Shown one piece after another: positions 56,446 to 64,000 of a DNA stretch of 64,000 nucleotides; positions within the stretch are counted from its first letter, which is position 1, and every line of letters starts with the position of its first letter. The DNA is from Aedes albopictus. Taxonomy: Eukaryota; Arthropoda; Insecta; Diptera; Culicidae. The stretch covers positions 253,912,733 to 253,976,732 of the forward strand of contig NC_085137.1 of the NCBI RefSeq assembly GCF_035046485.1, given 5' to 3'. A program made the position numbers and the translations under genes. The notes beneath the pieces are model-generated. The model had not been told where the DNA came from. It searched no databases and was given only the letters and a program-made list of their open reading frames with translations.

Positions 56446-56914
56446 TTTATCGCATGCGATTGAAATGTGCACTGCTTATCGATGAGCAGGTGCTAACAGG
56501 TGGAAAAACGAACACGATGTAACTCACAAACGATTTTGTACACATCTGGCTGTGCCGTCACACGCTCACCCGAACAGCCGAACCAAACCTAATGAGTTGA
56601 TTGTGAAACACACACTGAAGCAATATAAGCATATACCGACACCATACAATTCAAGTTTCCAGCCAATGATGTTTCATGCTTTCATAAGATCATCCATTAG
56701 AACCGAAAGCGATGAATAGAAAAGTTTGACTGGAAGGCAACTGCTCACCGGCGAAAAGCAATAACCAACAACAACGTTGATCAGTGTCGTCGAGTCTGTT
56801 CCTGTGTAATTCGTACGGGTAGTTGGTTTAACAAAACGAGAAAGGGTGAGGCGTATTCGTTGTCGAAAGCAAATCGAATCATTTTGCGAATGTTTTTTTC
56901 GAATTACAAGCTTA
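56446..56914. other. Unassigned intronic DNA
   Basis: A 94-codon minus-strand frame (56674-56958) shows no domain. Nothing else is supportable. Confidence 0.35.
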
Positions 56915-57190
56915 TCTGAGACCCTTCGAAACCCGCCGAAAACCCTATCGGACCCCATATAATCACCTAAAATCCTTCGAAACCCTGAAACATAGGCGTT
57001 TCACACTGTCTTCACAACGCCTCTGTAACGCCTCTGAAACCCGCCGAAAATCTCCTGAAACTTCCAGAAATGCTTCCGAAATCCCCCTTAAATCCCCCCG
57101 AGTCCCATTAAATCCCCTGAAAACCTCTGTAGCGTCTCGGAAAACCGACGAAAATCCTCTGAAACTTATTGAAATTCCTCATGAATTCCC
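56915..57190. repeat. CCGAAACCC-type minisatellite
   Basis: Degenerate repeats of aacgcctctgaaacccgccg and gaaatcccc. This is the second simple-sequence family of the window. Confidence 0.7.
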
Positions 57191-57496
57191 CCAAAATTGT
57201 AATTATGTAGTTATTTAGACATCTGATAGTACTATCAGATGAAATTTCCATAGTTGAAAATAAAAAATAGTACATGTATTTTTTTAGTAAATTTTGAAGA
57301 AAAATTCTTAAAAAGTAGACCTTTTATCAGCACAAAAAAGGTTCTGCCGTCAATATGAACACAATATTTCAAAAACTAATACCCTTAAAGAATGCCTATA
57401 GGTGTACAGAAAAATACAAAAATAATAAAACAAATCAAAAGTTGAAAAAATATCACGAAATTTTTTTTTGAGAATTTTCATAAAAAAGCGTCTTTT

Positions 57497-57651
57497 GAGG
57501 GCATTCATTAAGTACGTCACGGTCCTAGGGGGGGAGGGGGGGTTTGTCAAAGTGTGACAAGCAATGCATTAAATATAGGAAAAACCCGTACGAAGGGGGG
57601 AGGGGGGGTCTAAAATTCCCAATTTTAGCGTGACGTACTTAATGGATGCTC
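57497..57651. mobile_element. Small G-rich MITE
   Basis: Ends GAGGGCATTCATTAAGTACG and (complement) GAGCATCCATTAAGTACGTC are inverted. G-runs (gggggggagggggggg) occupy the interior. It is a relative of 17291-17452. Confidence 0.7.
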
Positions 57652-58739
57652 AAAAATCGCCCTGGCGGAACCTCTAATCGATTTTTTAGAAAATCGAAAT
57701 GTTCTACAAAAATGCTTCAAATATGCATATCTTTCATTTAACCCTCAAAAGCCCTAGACGAGCCGCTTTTTTTCAATCGACTACTACTCAAAGACCATAC
57801 AATCAAAAAATGTGAAACCAATTTTAAATTGAATGCGGTTAGTTGGTCTTCCAATATCTGGGTGTGGCATCCCCCCTGACCCCTCCCCCCTTTCTGGGTA
57901 TTGAGAAATGCCTTGCCACGGGGGTATTTTTCGGCAATTTTATTGAATATCACACATATTATCATTCTGAAATTTGTAATGTAAAATGTATTTGGCCATA
58001 AAATGGTCGCTCTGTGCTATGGGCATGCCACCGCTACGGAACCAGTTCCGGACGTTCAGGTTTCCGGACATAATCTCCGGAGGAACCTGCTACATACTGT
58101 ATACTAAGGTTCGCATTCATAATCCTTTTTTGCGGCTTCAAATATTGAATTTAGAAGTATGATGTCTTAGAAGAGTTTGTTCTATATACTTAATTCTTTA
58201 TTTTAAAATTTTCACCTAGATGATTAATCCACCTAAAAGTGCGATAGGAATTCACTTTTCTCAAAACTAAAAATAGAGTATTGGTGTCTTCTACAAAGTT
58301 GCAGAAAAGGGTATTATTGGAAAGTTTGCCGAACAAACTATCACCTTATTTGCTCAACTTTAAGAGTTATGTGTCATTGCTTGTGGACGACCCCTTGTAA
58401 TAGGTTTTCGGATATAACTTTTTCTATGGATTCTGAGGATTTTTCGAGTGTTCTACAAAGTTGTTCTTTGTGATGGAATACACCTCATTCTGCTTTTTTC
58501 TTCGTACTGGATTAACGCTCCAAGAGGTACAGCGCCTGCATCTCAACTTCCAAAAATTTCAAAAAGACTATGGAGTTTTTGGTGAAATTCTCTTTATTTT
58601 TTTTATTTTTTAATGATTATAATACTTCTATAAAAATTATTACTGTAAACTAAGAAAATTTTCTTAGTATTTATCCAGTAGTTCATGCCGGAGATCCACT
58701 TGAAATTTCTTTAGAAACTTTTTTGGCATTAATTTAATA

Positions 58740-60180
58740 ATTTCCTAAAGAATCCACCAGGAAGTCTTGTTGGAATTGCTCAACCAATTCCTGCTAGTAA
58801 TGTACCAGGGATTCTTGGTGAACTTACTGAAGAAATCTTAGCTGATATTGTTTGAAAAATTCCAGCAAGAATTCCTGAAAAAAATAGTAGAAATACCTGA
58901 AGGAATCCTAGCAAGAATTTCAGGTGATGTTTCTAGGGAAATTCCTGAAGGTATCCTTGAAAAATCTCTGGAGAAATCACAAATGGAATTCCTATAGGAA
59001 CCCTTGGGGGAATTTCATGCAGCAAATGTAAAGAAAACTTTGGAGAAACCTTTGGGGCAATCGCAGCAAGAATTTCGAGAGAAATTCCATTATTAATTTG
59101 TGGAGGAATTTAAAGAGGATTTCTCAAAATACTTTTTCTTGGATTCCTCCAAAAGTTTCTGTTTGCATTTTTCTGAGCATTTCTCCAAGAATTCCTTCAG
59201 GACCTCATTTACGAAAAAAAAAACTCTAGAATGCCCAGTCCACAGGAATTTCTACAAAAGTTCTTTTTGTGATTTTTACAGGTTTTTTCAAAACATTCCT
59301 CTTCAAATTTCACTTCAAATTTCTCCAAAATGCCTGCTGTTTTAACCACCACGAATTCCTCAAGTTGTTCTTCTAGTAATACCTCTTGGAATTTATCAAA
59401 GAATTCTTCTGGGATTACCTCTAGACATTCTTGTTGGGATTTATTTAATTATTATTGATTGGATTCATCCACCAACTACTACTGTAACTTCTCTTCTGTA
59501 ACATCCGTCAGAGTTTCTCTTGCGCTTCTTCTAAGAATGTATCTAGGGATTGTTTTAGGAATTCCTCTTCGTTTTCTTATTGGAAATCTCCTTCAGATTC
59601 CTTTGAGAAATTATGTTGAAATTGATTCAGATTTCTCGAGTAATTCGTGGTGGGAAACCTCTTGGAAGTCTTGCTGGAATTCCTCAAGCCATTATTGACA
59701 GAAATTATTCAGCAATTCCTGGAGGATTCTTAAAAGCATTTACAGCAAAATACCATCTGGAAATGCTTGTGGAATCCCAGCAGAAATGCTTGGAGAAATC
59801 CTGGTAGGAGCTCCTGAAGGAATCACAGCAAGAATTCATAGAAATATTCCGGGAGGATTTGAATAAACTGTAGAATGTTTCTTAAAGGGACATTCCTTGC
59901 CGAGGGAAGAATCCTGGCAGAAACTTCTAGCACAATCTCATCAGGAATTCCTGGAGGAATTCTAAGAAGATTTCTCAAAAGATTTCTCCAGCAATTTTTT
60001 TAGGGATGACTGCTGGGATTCCTCTGAAGATCCCTCTGGAATTTCTCCTTGAAATTCTTCTCCAAGGATACCTCTAGGAATTCCTCTTGCAATACATGCA
60101 GTAAACAACAGGGATTCCAAAAATACCTTCTGGAATTTCTTAGGGAATTCGTGCTGAGATTTCCATGGAATATCTCCAAT
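58740..60180. repeat. 12-bp minisatellite, block 5, inside the TTAA element
   Basis: Degenerate units, here more diverged (ggaattcctgaagg, aattcctcaag), switching orientation near 59100-59600. It has the same unit type as blocks 1-4. Confidence 0.75.
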
Positions 60181-60189
60181 AAATATAAA

Positions 60190-60680
60190 TAGGGTGCGGG
60201 CACCGGTTTTGGCCAGTCTAAGGGAAATAATTTTTATAAAAATAACCAATAACCCAATGAAAACTATCAATGTGTTAAATGAAAGGTTTCGATCTATACT
60301 TTATTAGAAAATTGCAGAAATCAAGCTAATACTCGATTTTGGTATTAAAAGTGGCACTGGCCAAAATAGAAGTCTTGCCGCAGTTTTGGCCATATTCTCA
60401 GCTTTGGTTTCTATTTTGGCCAATCACGTGTATTTCTTATGGGAGTGGCCAAATTAGAAGCACCCTGGCCAAAATAGATATATGGGAGCTGATTTTTTAA
60501 GGAAAATTATTTTTTTCTTCCAGTTTTTATTCAAAATGTATGGTTTTGACAGCTGCAATCATATTATTATATTAGAATCTACTAGTAAAAAATAAATTTA
60601 TGCCAATTTAGGTCGTTGCAGGCTGAATACCGCACTATGGCCAAAACTCCGGGCTGGCCAAAACTGAAGCTTCTACCCTA
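60190..60680. mobile_element. MITE with TGGCCAAAA motifs
   Basis: Ends TAGGGTGCGGGCACCGG and CTTCTACCCTA bound a unit that repeats TGGCCAAAA/TTTTGGCCA at least eight times (ggccaaaatagaagt). TA edges. Only the outer few bases are strictly inverted. Confidence 0.6.
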
Positions 60681-60939
60681 TTGCTCTTTAAAGTCCTGCA
60701 GGAAATACTGGAGGATTATCTGCGGATATTGCATTGGAATCCCAGAAAAAAAATCAGGAGGGTACCTACCTGAAATATCTAGAAAAAAACCCCAGTAGAA
60801 GTCCTGGAGCAATTCCAGCAGTAGTTCATAATATATTCTCAAGAGGATTCCCAGTAGGAATCACTTATTTCTGGAGAAATCCATGATAAATTACAGCAGG
60901 AATTACTGGAGGATTCCCAGCAAGAAATTCCTATTGGCC
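60681..60939. repeat. 12-bp minisatellite, block 6
   Basis: Units such as ggaggattcccagcaagaaa continue the array between the two MITEs. Confidence 0.65.
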
Positions 60940-61440
60940 AGAAGAATTGAGGAGTCCAGGTGCAAAGAGGTGTAAGTGACCATTTTGTTGATTTTGAGCT
61001 GAGCATATAAAGAAAAATTATAATTTTAAGCTTTTAGGAACTTTTTTAAGATTATTTTTACGATGAATTGCAATGAATCAGAGAAAATTGGGTCCATTTT
61101 GAAACCACATACATTTTGCGTGGGAGGAAAAATTAATGGAAAACTTTATTTAGGCTGAGTGTGCCAGTTATCGCCATAGTGGTTCCCTATTTGGCCATAG
61201 TGGGTATTGAAGATAATTCAAAATTTTGCATCATTTTAAAGGTTTTAATGACAAGATACATTTAAATTCTTGCTACTAAGACTTTCATAATAGGTCAAAG
61301 CTTGAAAGCCTTCAAAATTACCACTATGACCAAATAGGGAACCACTATGGCGATAACTGGTACACTTACCCTACTCAAATTTTGTTTACTCGAAAGTATA
61401 TTTTTGTCACTTTCACCTATTTGCTTCTAAGCTCTCTTAA
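60940..61440. mobile_element. MITE carrying a nested 223-bp MITE
   Basis: The outer ends agaattgaggagtccaggtg and (complement) agaattaagagagcttagaa are imperfect inverted repeats that continue to gtgtaagtgac / gtgaaagtgac. Inside, 61151-61373 has strong inverted ends (CCAGTTATCGCCATAGTGGT) with TA edges and pairs over about 50 bp. Confidence 0.6.
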
Positions 61441-62080
61441 TTCTTGTGTGAGTCCTTGCAGAAATTTATGGAAGAATCTCAAGAGCAATTGCTAGGAGAA
61501 TTCTTGGTCAAAACCTCTGAATGAAGCACAAGAGGAATTTCTGGGAGATTCCATGAAGGAATCCCTTCAAATGTTGCAATGAGAATTTCTGCAGGAATCC
61601 CAGGGGATATTCTTGTAGGATTTTTGAGAAGAAAATCTGAATGTATCCCGGAGAAATTCCTGAAGGAACCCTTGAAGCTATTTCTTCAGCAATCCGCGCA
61701 GGATTCGCTTAGAGAAGCTCATCAGGTTTTTCTGAAGACATTCCTCTTGCAATTTTCCTAAGGAGTTTTAAACATATTTTTATACATATTCCTTCTGTGC
61801 TACCTTCAAGGACTCCTCCAGAGATTTCTCCAAGGTATGATATAGCAATTCTGCTTGCGATTCATTTATAGATTTCTTCATGGATTCCTTAATTTTTTTT
61901 TTTCTAAGAGTACCTACCAGCAGAAACTCCAACTAGAATTTCTCCAGGAATGTTTCCAGCATCACTTCTGGAGAAATCTCAGTAATAATTCCTAAAGGAA
62001 TTTCAAGTTGCTTCCCAGCTGGAAAATTTGTAAGTAATCGTCATGTAAATCCCCGAGGGAATCAAAACGAGATTTTTTTT
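61441..62080. repeat. 12-bp minisatellite, block 7
   Basis: Degenerate units, partly reversed in orientation near 61790-61900. The remainder to 62390 (acgaga-rich) is unassigned. Confidence 0.65.
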
Positions 62081-63244
62081 AAAGAATCACAGTTGTAACC
62101 ACTAGCGTGGCCAGATGTACCTTTTTTACTCGTTCTTCAGGAACAAACAAGAGAACGAGAATCATGGAAAAGATGGAACTTACTCTCACTTCTATTCCTC
62201 TATTTCTCATGAGTATAGAAGAGAATGAATGAGAAATAAGAAAAATAAGCCGGATCTAATGGGTGCTCAGGACCAAAAGTAGTAAGTAAGTAGTGACTGT
62301 ATTTGGTTGAGGTATTCCAGCAATAATTTTTGCAAAAATCATGGGAATTTTCCCAAGTATACTTCAGGATAGCCTTTTAGGCTTTCACCCCCAAGTTGAG
62401 ATGCAGTCGCTGTTCCACTTGGAGCGTTATTCCAGTACGAAGAAAAAAGCAGAAGGAGGTGTATTGCATCACAAAGAACAACTTGGTCAACACTCAAAAA
62501 ATCCTAAAAATCCATAGAAAAAGTTATATCCGAAAACCTATTACAAGGGGTCGTCCACAAACAATGACACATAACTCTTAAAGTTGAGCAAATAAGGTAA
62601 TAGTTTGTTCGGCAAACTTTCCAATAATACCCTTTTCTGCAACTTTGTAGAAGACACCAATACTCTATCTTTATTTTTGAGAAAAGTGAATTCCTATTGC
62701 ACTTTTAGGTGGATTAATCATCTAGGTGAAAATTTTAAAATAAAGAATTAAGTATATGGAACAAACTCTTCTAAGACATCATACTTCTAAATTCAATATT
62801 TGAAGCCGCAAAAAAGGATTATGAATGCGAACCTTAGTATACAGTATGTAGCAGGTTCCTCCGGAGATTATGTCCGGAAACCTGAACGTCCGGAACTGGT
62901 TCCGTAGCGGTGGCATGCCCATAGCACAGAGCGACCATTTTATGACCAAAAACATTTTACATTACAAATTTCAGAATGATAATATGTGTGGTATTCAATA
63001 AAATTGCCGAAACATACCCCCGTGGCAAGGCATTTCTCAATACCCAAAAAGGGGGGAGGGGTCAGGGGGGATGCCACACCCAGATATTGGAAGACCAACT
63101 AACCGCATTCAATTTAAAATTGGTTTCAATTTTTTTAATTGTATGGTTTTTGAGTAGTAGCCGATTGAAAAAAAGTGGTTCGTCTAGGGCTTTTAAGGGT
63201 TAAGGGTTGAGCACCTTGACTTTTCGAACATCGTTTTTTTTGGG

Positions 63245-63700
63245 ACAGTTTAATGCCTATGTAACGCCTCTGAAACCCGCCGAAAAATCCTTCGAAAATT
63301 CTTGAAATACCTTCGGAATTCCCCTAAAACTCCCTCGGACCCCTAGTAACGCATCTGAAACCATCCGAAACCATCGAAAACGTCTATGTAACGCCTCTGT
63401 AACGTTTCTGAAACCTGCCGAAAATCCTCTGGGGCTTCTTGAAATACCCCCGGAATCTCCCCAAAACTCCCTCGGACCCCATGTAACGCACCTGAACCCT
63501 CCGAAACCCTTGAATATGGCTTCGTCACAGCCTGAAATGCTTCCGAAATCCCCCAATACCCTCTCAGACCCCATGTAACGCCCCTGGATCATCCTGGAAC
63601 CCCATGAAAACCCATAAGACGTCTCATGGAAAGTCTTTGAAATCTCCCTGCAACACCCTACAACTCATTAAAACTCCCCCAAAAGCCTCCCTGAAACACA
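63245..63700. repeat. CCGAAACCC-type minisatellite
   Basis: Long-period degenerate repeats of aacgcctctgaaacc, cggaattccccta and ccctcggacccc; same family as 56915-57190, lying just outside the opposite side of the TTAA element. Confidence 0.75.
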
Positions 63701-63719
63701 TCTACCATGACTTGACTTA

Positions 63720-63815
63720 TTACGCGTTTTTTTTTAATAACGTTGTTTTTTCACGACTTTTTTAATAACGCGTTTTTTACGCGGTAGCGTCGTTAAAAAA
63801 ACTTCAGTGTACCTG
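63720..63815. mobile_element. Relic of the TTTACGCG MITE family
   Basis: Contains attacgcgttttttttt, aataacgcgttttttacgcg and ends cttcagtgta, matching the ends of 11356-11590. Confidence 0.55.
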
Positions 63816-63866
63816 CTAATTTTATTGAAATAGATTTGGCAAGATATTAACTTAGATCTTTTTCAG

Positions 63867-63916
63867 ACAGAAAATTATCGCCAGCGTACGAAAGCATTTT
63901 CGGAACTTTTCCCAAG
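63867..63916 (+). CDS. LOTUS and Tudor domain protein, probable exon 5 (gene continues)
   Basis: A 50-nt exon between TTTTTCAG and GTAAGT. Entered in phase 0 from exon 4 it is open (TENYRQRTKAFSELFPR) and leaves phase 2. The splice signals are good and the phase fits, but the exon is short and lies 23 kb from exon 4, so the link is an inference. The remainder of the protein lies beyond the window. Confidence 0.6.
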
Positions 63917-64000
63917 GTAAGTGGTCAAAAGCATTAAACTTCGCCACTTCACACATAAAAAAAAATAATTTGTAAGTGGCGAAGACCAGGGCAGTGGCAA

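Larger units (their letters stand above)
57742..63199. mobile_element. 5.5-kb TTAA-flanked element with 810-bp inverted arms
   Basis: Ends CCCTCAAAAGCCCTAGACGA (57742) and, inverted, CCCTTAAAAGCCCTAGACGA (to 63199), with TTAA outside both (57738-57741, 63200-63203), the piggyBac signature. Arms 57742-58551 and 62391-63199 are near-identical inverted copies (landmarks tccggaggaacctgctac, gtggacgaccccttgtaa). Both arms encode the same 75-codon frame, expected from arm identity. The 3.8-kb centre is 12-bp minisatellite with two smaller MITEs. No transposase is visible. Confidence 0.8.

Noticed and set aside
57738..63203. Twin 75-codon frames in the 810-bp arms
   Set aside because: Same reasoning: arm identity, low complexity and no domain.

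Overview
This is a eukaryotic window that reads as culicine mosquito DNA, most likely Aedes. The grounds are short GT-AG introns, two insect-type host genes, a tRNA-related SINE with the Aedes Feilai signature, and very dense transposons of mosquito type (BEL/Pao, a PHD-bearing LINE, Helitron-like ends, many MITEs). The species call is inference; no search was run.

Host genes. (1) ATP synthase F1 gamma subunit lies on the minus strand, coding exons 14169-14006, 13946-13810 and 13432-12840, 297 residues, with a probable 5'UTR exon near 14426-14560. (2) A LOTUS + extended-Tudor protein of the Tejas/TDRD5 type (germline nuage, piRNA pathway) lies on the plus strand: exons 25575-25766, 25851-25993, 26086-27007, 40789-40911 and 63867-63916, continuing beyond the window. 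All junctions are GT-AG and the reading frame runs through. Its third and fourth introns are 13.8 kb and 23.0 kb and consist largely of transposons, so most of the right 37 kb of the window is intron of one gene.

Layout. 1-12.8 kb: mobile-element graveyard with MITEs, a copia integrase relic, a 1.4-kb palindrome (4234-5629) and a nest of transposons at 5.9-12.3 kb whose innermost copy is a TTAA MITE. 12.8-14.6 kb: ATP synthase gamma. 14.7-25.2 kb: inverted-repeat elements, two related palindromic elements inserted in TA-rich DNA, a (TA)138 tract, two long hairpins and a large MITE. 25.2-27.0 kb: first three exons of the LOTUS-Tudor gene. Intron 3 (27.0-40.8 kb): a nearly intact 7-kb BEL/Pao retrotransposon with 5-bp target duplication, a 260-bp Helitron-like element and a decayed LINE split by an hAT-like insertion. 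Intron 4 (40.9-63.9 kb): a degenerate 12-bp minisatellite in several blocks, a Transib-like inverted-repeat element with a Feilai SINE inside it, a full-length 4.6-kb LINE, and a 5.5-kb TTAA-flanked element with 810-bp inverted arms.

Apart from the two host genes, the BEL polyprotein and the LINE ORFs, I see no convincing protein-coding gene. Most other open frames are products of low-complexity repeats or inverted-repeat arms. The RNAs, regulatory sites and gene functions given here are read from sequence alone.
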